Shown piece by piece: positions 54,201 to 64,000 of a stretch of DNA of 64,000 nucleotides. Numbering within the stretch: position 1 is the stretch's first letter; each line of letters begins with the position of its first letter. A model generated the notes under the pieces. That model was not told the origin of the DNA. It worked only from the letters and a program-made list of their open reading frames with translations, and did not search any database. This DNA comes from Paragonimus westermani (Eukaryota; Platyhelminthes; Trematoda; Plagiorchiida; Troglotrematidae), in assembly GCA_008508345.1 (NCBI GenBank), contig QNGE01000771.1, forward strand, positions 144,587 through 208,586. Direction: 5' to 3'. A program made the position numbers and the translations under genes.

Positions 54201-55164
54201 TAGGCAGTATCAATTGTGCTAGTCGTATCCTAACCTTGCGATTAATAGCACTGTTTTCACCGGGATTGGCTAGATTGATCAGTTATCTAAAATGTTGTCC
54301 TGTAGATTCAATGAGACCGGAGATTTCGACCCGTCTTGGGGGTCTTAATTGCAGGATTATCGACTGAAGGTAACAGGACAGTTACTGTCCCTCCTATCGA
54401 GACGACCGGGCGAATTGATCATTGTTCATAGGCGAAGGAGGTTGGGCGTTCAGATATGATAATACAGTCGTGACTAATGTAAGACCAGTGGCGCGTTGAT
54501 GAACACAGTTGCCTCATGAAAGCTTGGTTGCAGTTCTTATTTCGGCCGTGGCAAAGATATACACTACTGACGGGCACTAGCAGGAGAGTAACTCGAGTCG
54601 ACTGCCTCTTTTCGAAAGGCGATGATTGGAAAGTCTACCCGAATGCGAAAGCTGTGGTCAAATGTGTTCTGTTCGAATTGAAGTTAACCAAATCTCCGAA
54701 CACTCGTCAGTAATCTGAACAGGGATTGTTGTACAAAACGTTTAAAGCCAACTACACGCTTCAGCTTAAGGACCTCAATCCAAAACTACTCTTCTACGTT
54801 TCCTCCAGCGTTGTCCAGTTACCATTGCACACCTCTGTTTTCCCTAACTGTGGAACTTCACCAGCCTACCCATTGGGTTCTTTGGCCCCCAACGCATGTG
54901 AAGTGTTTGTGATACCTTATCGATGTTACACTGTACAAGTCACGGTTACGTCCGAAATAACCGTACATTCGAAAAACAGCCGTCAAACTTTCACGCTGAT
55001 CACCTTAGTATGACCGGTTTTGAAATGTATTGAAATAGCGTACAAAAAGTCTGTTTCTGTTAACATGCAATGGCTGCACACTTCCTTTGCTGGCCAGGCC
55101 TGTAATGGAAAACACAAGGCTGGCTCCTCACTAGTCCTGTCGTGGTTTACTCCTCTACTTGCAG
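51261..55164. other. No recognised gene (putative intron); one exon-like stretch
   Basis: No mobile element was recognised. 52583-52723 is an exon-like open stretch bounded by cag| and |gtaagt in phase 0. 53991-54187 and 54726-55013 are open but unidentified. Confidence 0.3.
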
Positions 55165-55205
55165 ATCAGGGAGCGAATGGTCTTCCCATACATGCCAGCT
55201 ACAAG
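55165..55205 (+). CDS. CCDC115: Possible small internal exon of the CCDC115-like gene
   Basis: A pyrimidine-rich acceptor (ctacttgcag|) at 55164 and a strong donor (acaag|gtaag) at 55205 bound 41 nt. Entered in phase 1 they encode 'DQGANGLPIHASYK' and leave in phase 0. The phases match exon 1 (ends phase 1) and the last exon (starts phase 0). The peptide loosely resembles the 'MG...V..LQY' segment of CCDC115. The preceding 'LA.ARY' segment is missing, so at least one more exon would be needed. This is an inference with weak sequence support. Confidence 0.35.
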
Positions 55206-56065
55206 GTAAGAGGAATCGCTTCTACGGTGGGAAAATAGGCATTAGGGCGTGTAAATTCACAACGGGCAACTGGGTGTCCTATGGAACGGAATACGAACGT
55301 TGACGGCACTTTGAAGTTGCATAAGTCACCGTGCCGTAAATGTGTTTCATCAGCAAGGGGCACTTATGTTCTTCGACTGGTTGCTGCCTGACAGTATACT
55401 CTTTTTGTAGTGTAGCTATCTGTATGCACAGACCGACTACTTTTACAAGTAGATGTAAGCGCTGTTGAGTAAGTCAGACTATCGCATGGACTAGACATGA
55501 AGATATAAAGTGGATTCCTGACCATATATGAGTGGCTACACTGTTAGATCTCGAATCCCAACAAAAACCAGATCGCACATGGAGAGCGACTATCAGAGGA
55601 CATCTCAGTAAGGTGGAAATTTACGGTATCGTTATATTTGGATGAGACACGGTTGTTTTTGTGAACACTGTTGACAAGCTATCTGAGGTTAGTCACATGA
55701 CCAAAGAGCGAAGGTAAAATGTGATTTGACAACTCGGGAATACTAACAATTCATTGCGCATAAGACGCTGCAGCACGATGGCGTCAGACTGTCTATTTCT
55801 TAGAACGTTTTTCTTGTGTTTTTTGTTAACGATCCACTCACTGCAGCAACAAAAACCTTATGTAGCCTGAACTGACTGCTGTTTTTCCATTGCCTTATGC
55901 GGTATTTTGTATCCTACCCTTCAGTCCTTGTCTGCGTTCAAACAAAGAAATCCAAGGTCGAGGCGTCGTAGTTAGAGCCCCTTTTTCTTACATCTCTTAA
56001 GCAAAACTAGTCAAACAAATGTTGATTTCGATTTGCCAAACTGAGGAGTGTTTACTCCTTTCCAG

Positions 56066-56389
56066 AGAGTCAACTCTGAAGACGACAGTACTTCGACTGA
56101 GTCCATTCCACAGTTCCAAATTTCGGACGATCTATTGGTGGATGGAGTGCATACCGACCCCTCCGCTGATCCCATACGATGGTTTGCCGGGGTTTTGGTC
56201 CCATCGAGCCTACGTCGTGCACAATCCTCATTTCGGAGAGCCCTCCATCTTATTGTGAATCTGGTTAATCAGCGTACAATTCTGGAGGCATCCGGTCGAA
56301 AACTGCGTTCTATGGTTGAGGCTCGACAAAAGCAAGATGCTGCCAGTATTAATGGTATTGATCCAGTGACAATGACGAACGGGAACTAA
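56066..56389 (+). CDS. CCDC115: Last exon of a CCDC115/Vma22-like V-ATPase assembly factor
   Basis: An acceptor ctcctttccag| precedes 56066 and the frame runs 107 codons to TAA at 56387-56389. It opens with an acidic, Ser/Thr-rich stretch ('NSEDDSTSTES'). It then carries the family signature 'DPIRWFAGVLVPSSLRRAQS' followed by 'SFRRALHLIVNLVNQ' and a charged helix 'LEASGRKLRSMVEARQKQ'. Animal CCDC115 proteins end with the same DP(L/I)RWFG-LVP-SLR-AQ-SF block and coiled-coil helix close to the C-terminus. Known role: with TMEM199, assembly of the V-ATPase proton-translocating sector in the ER-Golgi. The tail of about 17 residues after the helix is unique. No clear AATAAA signal was identified downstream. 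Confidence 0.85.
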   Translation, partial: RVNSEDDSTSTESIPQFQISDDLLVDGVHTDPSADPIRWFAGVLVPSSLRRAQSSFRRALHLIVNLVNQRTILEASGRKLRSMVEARQKQDAASINGIDPVTMTNGN

Positions 56390-59300
56390 AACAGACCAAT
56401 CATTCACGAGTATTTTTCAACCGCTGTCTTTCACAATACCAAACACTTGTGACATTCTGTGAACTGTTCAGCAGAATTGTGGGATCTTTTTCTGTAACGT
56501 GTTTGTCTATTGATCTAACATTCTCAATCAAAAGCTTCTCGACTTCTTATATAAAGTGGTATCCTACAAAAGCATTAGATTAGCCGACAGTTAGACTCCC
56601 GTAGGGCTTCCTTGTTTCGCTACCTACACTGTATACGTGAAAAATGCTGAGATTAAGTAACAACTATGTCTTTTCGTAAGTGATAAGTTGTAAGGCTAAA
56701 TTCAGTCAAGTTATTAAAGTATACTCTTCATTGCCATGTTGAACTGTTTCATGGTTTTGTTCAACAGAAGTTGCGCGAACCGTCAATATTCACTTCACAA
56801 AAACAGTAGTGCCAATGTGTAATCAATGAGGAACATCAGTTTAAATTCTCACAGAATGAACGGTATACAAATTGCAGTGCTGTTTTAGAAAACCGAGAAA
56901 ACGGTGAATCTGGGAATAGTGAACTCTGTGACAGCAGACCACCACGTTTAAACTTGAGGAGGCGGTCGCTACGGGCGTTGAAGGAATCCGTATAATTATT
57001 TGCAGACTCGACTGTAGCAGAAGAGTAGTTCCTATCAACTAGTGTCACTGCAGGAAGAACACAGCACTTTGTGTTATCACAAACGTGAACTTCGTTCACC
57101 AGACGCCCGTTGATTATAGCTACTGAGAAACTTAGTCTGCAGTCGTGGAACTACTCGTGAGGTTGTTACAGGGGTAGTGTACATCCATGAACAACCTAGT
57201 TCTAATATTGCTTACCGTCATTTCGTGACCTGGGTTTTAGGTGGACTCGATTGACACTCTCCCATACAACTGCTATTCAACCGATCGGCCAGGGTCTATG
57301 TGCCGTCACAATGGCTTCGGAAGATTACGAACTATGTAACTTTCTTTTGGTCGATCGGCTGTGAAATGACATGCAATGTAGGTTGAGTCTCCGCGGGACA
57401 TCGTGACAAGAACACATGCTAGAGGTATGTGGACGTGCACTTTGTCACATCCCGAGTAAACTTTCTCTTAGACGCCGACGGTTTTTGAATCAAGTCATAA
57501 CCACCCTACATGTTCCGAGACAACGTCTTCGATAGTTTTCATGATCGGCACATACTCTTGCTACAGACGTGTTCACCGGCTGAACCTACGAAATTCTATA
57601 GCTAAAGGGTTCCATCGTTTATTCCAATGTTGAGTAACTTAGGCTTATTTCGAACCCCGCCTTACGGGACCGTCTTATTGTGCACTGACAACATTAGTAC
57701 GGAGAAGGAATTTTTGAAATACGTTCTACTGGTCAATGCTTATCCGGAAAAGCTTAGAGAAATTCTCACAATTTTCAGACGATCAAAATTCCGGACGAGA
57801 CTACTGAATTTGGTTTTCAACGACGTTGCGACCAATGTGACTAGAAGTTACATCAGCTTTTAGTCGTGTTTGCCTCGCTGATGTACGTTTTGCCTCAGGC
57901 GGGTCTGAAATCACCAGCTCCTATCAATATCTCCCATGTTTCCTACTCTGGTTCAACAGACCACCCATCCGTTTGCCTGCATTTGCGGCGACAAGTATTG
58001 TAACATACAAGTTAGCCGTTTTTACTCCGAGGGCTCGTTGCACTCGCGGACCAATTTTGGGGCAACGTGAAGACATCATGAAACAGCGTTCCTTCGAGGT
58101 AGGGGTTCCAACAACAGTCCTGTACAAGAAAGCAACATAAACAAGCATGAGCCAAAGGCCCAGTGAGCCATACTACACGACGCGCAAACGAAAACTAAAA
58201 CTGCACCAAAACAGTAGCATCCTCTGCCACACAAGTCAAATTTAGTCCGTGCGCACTTGTTGGTTTTGACTGCAACTTACAGTACATAGTTTGACTGGAC
58301 TGATGTTTGTAACAGAGGCTAATGGAAGACATTCATGGTGCGATGACACAGCAAACACCAGCAACTAAGCGGCCAAACCGGAACCTAGCTTCCCTGCTAG
58401 CTAAACACATTTTGGATGTAGGTCGGTTGGTTGACCCATTAGCACTGCTGTTAGTTGGTGTGATTCCGAAGCTTTCGGCATTCGTGAAAGCTATGTTGAC
58501 GAAGTGGCACCGTTCAACTATCTGCGCGCAGAAGGTTTCCGACTCAGTCAGAGTCATTGCCATAGAACTAACACCGATTTCATTGGTGAATACCACCCTT
58601 GACTGCTGCTCCTTTTGCCATGTGCACATTACATACGACCAGTGGTTTGGTGTATTCGATTGACGAGAACAAACGAAATGTCAACACCTCGCAGCATTTG
58701 TCTTTTTGCCGTGTTCATGAACTGGACCAGGGCTACTCAATGTTCTTTGGTGGTCGCAGGTTGTGGGCTAGCAATTCGCAAACGACAGCACGCCATGGTC
58801 ATATGTTCTTAGGCTGAACTGATACGACTACAGCCAATCAGAAGCGTCATCACTACCCAGCTGCCGTTGGCCCGACAACTGTCAAACGGGTGAGTCCTCC
58901 GCGACCCAAGTGCCAGGAGAATGCGAGATTACTAGCAACTGTCTGTCTTACATTCCCTAATATGTTGCCATCCGAAATACAGTGAGGTGGTAATTGTATC
59001 CACAGCTCCTCCCATTCCTACGATGTCGGGATTAGCATTGGGCTAGGGCTAGCTCATTACTCGCTATTGATCCCACGAGTTCCATTATTATGTTCCCAGA
59101 GACAGATAAGGTCAGGTTATTAAATGCCACGGTTGACGGTGCACGATTTCGTTGTGAAGAGCAACTCTGTTCCTGTACACACTGTTTTAGACTGTAAGCA
59201 GGTTCTCGACTTTCCCGGTCTCGCTACATTAATTATTTTGGCACTAATTAACCTATATGTATTGCCAGTAAAATCAGATTTTCCCATCAAGTGGGCTGAA

Positions 59301-61310
59301 TTGCATTAAGAAGCCTTAAGGAACTTTAGTACAATCTTATCAGTATTTAATCAAAACGACTGTGGCTAAAGAATTAACAAGAACTCGCACTCGGGTATGA
59401 TAAGAATGCAGGCACAGTGAGACCTTAGAACAAATCGTCCTACAGACAGTGACAGCTTGGCTCCATCCCGTCATGTGTCAACTATATTACCATGCCCGCA
59501 ATCAGCTCAGCACCTATCAAACTGCCGCACATGACCGTGATTCCGGTTACCGAAATGAACAGTATTTTTCCGTTGCATGACCCCCAACAAAATTGATTTT
59601 CGTGACACTTCATGTTCATGTGGCCTCAAGACGGCTTCCACTATAAATGATGTTCACTAAGCCCACAGATGACAGTTTTGTGACCTGATTGTTAACCTAT
59701 ACTGGTCAAACTGGAACAGCGAGTGCTGGTAACGCCACAGGTTGGTTGTAGTGTGCATTCACAGCGATTTAGGCTAGTAGACGCCATGCTATAAACAAAC
59801 ATGAGAGGCGACACAGAAGCGATCCGCAACGTCACGCACAGAAGTTCATCTTAACCAGTATCCATCCGTATGCGAGTAAGAGATTCAAGAAGTTTAGCTA
59901 TTCACTGGGTTCAAAAGTCTCCCACACTAGAGTGTATTGACGAAGGCCGGAATAAAAAGCTGTTTGGTTTGTGAATGCTACGAACAAAATTGTGATCGTT
60001 TCCGCTTCACTGCTTCAAGAGAAAACCACCGTGAGATCTTGAGTTAGGATACGCTGAGGTGTCTGGCAAACAATGGTCGAATTTCAAGGTTTGTCCGGAA
60101 GGTCACAAGGTCTACATGCTATCTCTGGGGTAGTCGTGGATATGTCCACGACCCCCTCAGGAGCTGTTTATGCCATCTGCCGTCAAAAGCTGTGGTACAC
60201 CAGACGGATGGCGTTTTCACTAAATGAAATTGTGGTTCATTCGCGGGCTGTGAAATTGAAACCGCTTAGTACTTACAAGAGACAAACCTCCGTTGTACTA
60301 CCGCGCGGTGTATAATGTGGGAATTTACTACTGTTGGCGATAGGAACAAGCACGAAACCAATGTGATCAATAAACAGAAGTCAGTTTTTAGCCTTGTTCA
60401 GTCCATCTCACCAAGGACAAAATCGGTCGTGGGGTACCGGTTAGAGGGTGAGCATCATATATCCATGTTTTGTGGTCTCGACCTGTTCAAACTAGGAACC
60501 AGAGGTGGATTACGTCTGTTCATATTGGATGTACATGCGTGCGGGACTTATGGGGCGAACCCTTAAGTGGCAATGATGGAGCGTTCGACAGCTGTGAGCA
60601 GAAAGACTTAGATGCTGTTCTGTAACGGTTTCGTTAACACAAGTCCAGGTGAACACTGAAGGGAACTGTCAACTTGCCTCTACGATGTCACTTGTGCGGG
60701 GGTGAGATACACGGATCCACCCAGATGTTAGACCGATTTTGTGAAGAAAAAATTTGTGACACTCGATATCTATGGCGTGCGGGATGGTAACAGTCAATAA
60801 AATTACCATCCAGGTGAGCATACCGAATCGCGTCATCCGCATGATAACGTAAGATGCGCTTGTGTTGTTCACTCTAGCAGGAGGTCGTGGCATGGAACGA
60901 AGTTCATTTCTCCCGAAAACTAGACAAAACCGTTCAGCTAGATAAGAACGGTAACAGAATCATCTCAGGCGGACACCTGGCTACGTTGCCTTAGTCTCTG
61001 GACCCGAAGATTAAGAAAAACCTCGACATTAATGCATTCTCGTTTCCTCTTTTGTGATCATACGTTTTAAGTGACGTCGCGAGTGTACCAGTAACCATCT
61101 AGAAGACGAGTGAGCAAGGCACAGGAAAAGATCAGAGCTGCTATACCAGTCACTGTTACTCATCAAGTATATATTCTGAATAAGTTGGTACCCACAGTGA
61201 TTTGTTTTTTCCGGACTGCGCTTGTGTATGTCTGAGCCTCGACACTGATTGGCTGTCCCACTTACTAATCGGTCGCGTGTACATGTGTGTGGTTGTCATC
61301 ATCAACACAG
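56390..61310. other. No recognised gene
   Basis: This follows the CCDC115-like stop and should include its 3'UTR. Frames such as 57627-57863, 58322-58663, 59124-59309 and 60073-60566 (plus) are open but show no family similarity or convincing splice pattern. A small perfect hairpin (8-bp stem, 4-nt loop) lies at 60133-60152. Confidence 0.35.
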
Positions 61311-62104
61311 GTAAGACGTTTTCGTTCAGTCAGCCTTTTCCTGGTGGAGGTGCTGCTTGTATACCTCCATCCCAAATTCGCATCGATGGAGACACTGTGA
61401 ATGGCTGCGGGGATTTTTGCTACTTGGGCAGCAACTTGTCGACAGATCTGTCCGTGGACCGCGAGTTGAGAGCGCGTGTGGCAAAGGCTAGCGCTGCTTT
61501 CGGACGTCTTGAAAGGCGTGTCTGGAAGAATCACAGCCTGAAGATGGCCACGAAGTTGTGTGTCTACCGCTCAATGGTGCTGTCTATCCTGCTGTACGGC
61601 AGTGAGACGTGGACACTGTATCAGCGGAACGTGAGCTATTTGAGCCGTTTCCATGTTCAGTGTCTGAGGCGCATCTTGGGTATTCGGTGGTCGGACATGA
61701 TTCCGAACACTGAGGTAATGCGGCGAGCGGACATGGACGGGATGGAAGCCATGTTGATGCTGAACCAGCTCCGTTGGCTCGGTCACGTCCGTCGGATGGG
61801 CGATGACCGTATCCCGAAGCAGTTACTGTACGGACAAGTGAAGTCAGGTAAGCGAAATCCCGGTGGCCAGAAGCGGAGGTACCAGGATGTTGTGCAGGTA
61901 AGTCTTTCACGTTGTAACATTGATTTTAGATGTTGGGAAGATTTGGCGTTGAACCGGACGGCCTGGAGAAATACGGTTCGGGCGAGCGTCCAAAAGTTCA
62001 ACGAGCAATTATTGCGCGGTCGCGAGCGGAAGCGTGCGGTACGCAAAGGAACCATCGGTGCCATAGGTTTGATGTGTGCGACCGCGAATGCGCTGGTCGT
62101 TTGA
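61202..62104 (+). CDS. LINE C-terminal domain, 5'-truncated copy
   Basis: This is a 300-codon ORF; residues from about 40 onward match the post-RT region of RTE-type and related LINEs. It contains 'FCYLGSNLSTD', 'RVAKASAAFGRLERRVW', 'VLSILLYGSETWTLYQRN', 'LRRILGIRWSDMIPNTEV', 'LRWLGHVRRMGDDRIPKQLL' and 'SGKRNPGGQKRRYQDV', ending with a basic 'RERKRAVRKG' segment. The RT palm is absent, so this is a typical 5'-truncated insertion; similarity begins near 61320. The frame has no stop over about 260 codons, suggesting a young copy. It is a different lineage from the 43.7 kb LINE. Confidence 0.88.
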   Translation: MFFPDCACVCLSLDTDWLSHLLIGRVYMCVVVIINTGKTFSFSQPFPGGGAACIPPSQIRIDGDTVNGCGDFCYLGSNLSTDLSVDRELRARVAKASAAFGRLERRVWKNHSLKMATKLCVYRSMVLSILLYGSETWTLYQRNVSYLSRFHVQCLRRILGIRWSDMIPNTEVMRRADMDGMEAMLMLNQLRWLGHVRRMGDDRIPKQLLYGQVKSGKRNPGGQKRRYQDVVQVSLSRCNIDFRCWEDLALNRTAWRNTVRASVQKFNEQLLRGRERKRAVRKGTIGAIGLMCATANALVV

Positions 62105-62550
62105 GGTTAGTAGGTCACCAACGTACTTATAGTACACCGTCGGCGAAGGGGCGAGGAGTACGTTAGGCTCAGGTAGGTCATATCAGTGTATCCATTCTAC
62201 TTCTATTAATGACAGCATCGGCCAACATCCTGGTCGTTGACACTTAATCCGCCATACTTTTCAGAAACTTGAGTGTTTGTGGTCTTCTACCCATTCTTTT
62301 CTTCGGCTTTGTTGGTGTATTGTATGATGGATGGTCTGCCTGGCTTTTCATAGTTCAACGAGAATTTCGGTTTTCATCCCTATCTTCTTTGGGATGCACC
62401 AATCTGCACTCATATACTGCAATGCTTCTTGTATTACACTTCAAAAATCTTTCTTCTTAGTTTAGATCTCGTCATTGCAGCCTCTCTCTGCTTAGTGTCC
62501 AAGAGACAAGGGTTTCTCTTTCTTATTAACCAATCAAGTGGCTAACCAGC
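61320..62550 (+). mobile_element. 5'-truncated LINE insertion with probable 3' tail
   Basis: The coding part ends at 62104 and the 3' tail is of unknown length. Repeat R2 starts at 62554 and could be part of this element's tail or an independent insertion. The R2 copy at 28.75 kb has no such LINE coding sequence upstream, so independence is somewhat favoured. Confidence 0.6.
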
Positions 62551-62553
62551 ATT

Positions 62554-62740
62554 GGCCGACTGGACAGAAAAGCCCCACTGGCACACACACCGGTCTTATT
62601 CCTCCGGGTCTACACTGGATACGTGGTGCGTGGGTGGAACTGCAAGTGGTGCAACGCAAGCCAATTACAGTGATGGATAAGCGCAGACGTCCATTGGCTT
62701 CGGTCACTGTGACAGGCTAATCCGAATCGGATGCCGCCAA
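62554..62740 (+). repeat. Dispersed repeat R2, copy 2
   Basis: This is the gap-free partner of 28753-28939. The frame 'SPTGTHTGLIPPGLHWIRG' then 'AWVELQVVQRKPI' and 'LASVTVTG' is open to a stop at the same place as in copy 1. Substitutions are spread over all codon positions, so coding constraint is not evident. Confidence 0.7.
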
Positions 62741-64000
62741 CCGCGGTTGTCTTTCTCTGTTGTTCTTACTCTGCGAATCACATGGTTATATTAGTGCATC
62801 AACGCTGAATTGCCTCTTGTGATGCACTAGTGTAGTGAGGACGAGCTACCGCACTATGCTACCCACATCACTTTCATTCATTAGTGAGGCAGGAGCATGG
62901 ATTTCGACACTGAAGTAGCCACGGGAGATATACAAGAAACATTAGAGTGCAACATGGCATGAACTGGTTCTTGGTACGTACAGGAACTGAGCATTGGCGC
63001 CCGTAGCAACCGTGACGTTCTGGAACCAGTACCGCATGCAGATGAGTGGATTTGTTTGTTGTCACGTTGAATCACACAACCCATGTTGATTTTCCGAATA
63101 GATAACGCTTGCGCTCATGTGTGTCGTTGGCTCACAACACTCGTGTGCACTGTCCGCGTTGTTAGGCTGCATGCTAGCGACACAAGCGCAGATACTGACT
63201 ATATTTTGGATCAAAAATTATAACATGTAGGAACCAGCTTTCAGAATTATCTGCAACTGGACAGCCGGCACTCAGTAAATGTGTGATACTTAGTAGCAAA
63301 CAATCTGTACAATGTTTTCCATCAAAAATGATACTGTTCAGTTGTGACAACTATCCCACTCACTGAGATAATTGGGTATCTCGGCCTGTGTACTGAGAAC
63401 ATCGATATCAGTTTGAGGATGCCAACAAATGAACTAAAACAGACATTGTACCACTGCACGTACAACGTTCAATGTGGATTTTGGATATGTATATCTTCAG
63501 AATGACGAATTGTCGAAAGCGTTACGAATAGATTCTTCGTTGGCTAATATTTTCATGGCAAAAGTTTGGCAACAGTTCATTAACTTCCCACTAAAGTCAT
63601 TCACTTTTCATAGACGCTGTGCAAACACTGTTATTTTTAAAGCAGAGAAATAAAAAACCTTAGCAGAATACTAACACCCTTCAATACTAACCACAAGAAT
63701 ACCTGCTTTTTCTTGAAATGTGAATCATCTACGTGTTAACTCCTCGTCAGGATACAACGGGAAGTACATCGTAAAGCAACCTGGACAGGTCAGTATATAA
63801 CTTTCAATAGCCTTGTACTATAGTAGTCCAAAAAAGAATCAAAGCCCTAAGTTTGGTAGACGTAGCTAATAAAAATTGCTCGTATGACAGTGTAGCAAAT
63901 GAAGGACACTCGCAGTCTAACACACTGGTTGATGGGGGTTATTAAGAGCGGTTTATTCGTAAGCACTTGCTGGTAAACACGAAGGTAGATAAACCCCATC
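62741..64000. other. No recognised gene (right edge)
   Basis: Only short frames; nothing was recognised on either strand. Confidence 0.35.

Noticed and set aside
58322..58663. Overlapping 113-codon plus and 98-codon minus ORFs
   Set aside because: Both strands are open over the same bases, neither has a recognisable domain, and no exon boundaries are evident.

Overview
This is eukaryotic genomic DNA: exons are short, separated by GT...AG introns, and embedded in a dense mass of decayed retrotransposons. The mixture of CR1/Jockey-like and RTE-like LINEs, a Penelope-like element with a GIY-YIG nuclease, and introns of about 35 nt points to a parasitic flatworm (trematode or cestode). That taxonomic call is an inference. 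No bacterial operon, rRNA, tRNA or CRISPR was seen. There is one 200-base assembly gap (50353-50552) and single Ns at 49221 and 51258.

Host genes. Two were recognised, both found by exon-level similarity. (1) Minus strand, 17613-17261: the first three coding exons of a GMPPA homologue (GDP-mannose pyrophosphorylase regulatory subunit), with two micro-introns of 37 and 35 nt. The rest of the gene must lie at lower coordinates and was not found. (2) Plus strand, 39423 to 56389: a CCDC115/Vma22-like V-ATPase assembly factor. It has a probable first exon (39423-39546), a possible small exon (55165-55205) and a clear last exon (56066-56389). The introns between them carry an RTE-like LINE, several RT fragments, a dispersed repeat and the gap.

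Mobile elements, left to right. Degraded RTE-like LINE (+, 3.4-5.69 kb); dispersed repeat R1 (5.69-6.11 kb); RTE-like LINE of a second subfamily (-, 6.13-7.72 kb); repeat R3 (9.07-9.35 kb) abutting a Penelope-like element (-, 9.3-10.2 kb); R1 copy 2 (13.8-14.2 kb) followed by a decayed RT copy (+, 14.44-15.06 kb) that creates a misleading 228-codon antisense ORF; decayed CR1/Jockey-like RT (-, 18.15-19.6 kb); a CR1-like LINE with an uninterrupted 916-aa ORF (+, 19820-22570); two more decayed RT copies (-, 25.4-26.6 and 27.2-28.5 kb); R2 repeat (28.75 kb); a tail-to-tail inverted pair of one LINE family (30.9-35.85 kb) flanked by a low-complexity TATA/CATA tract; a CR1-like RT scrap (-, 40.5 kb); the best RTE-like copy (+, 42.86-45.4 kb); R3 copy 2 (47.05-47.3 kb); R1 copy 3 (-, 48.9-49.2 kb); RT remnant (-, 49.5-50.2 kb); RT fragment (+, 51.0-51.26 kb); a LINE C-terminal fragment (+, 61.3-62.1 kb); R2 copy 2 (62.55 kb).

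The most unusual structure is the inverted LINE pair. A 340-bp block differs at only 2 positions between the arms and a 207-bp block is about 96% identical, while the ORF1 parts of the same two copies are only about 60% similar. This mosaic suggests gene conversion or a recent inverted duplication, and any read-through transcript would form a long hairpin. No wholly new biological system could be demonstrated. The dispersed repeats R1, R2 and R3 are the best candidates for undescribed families.
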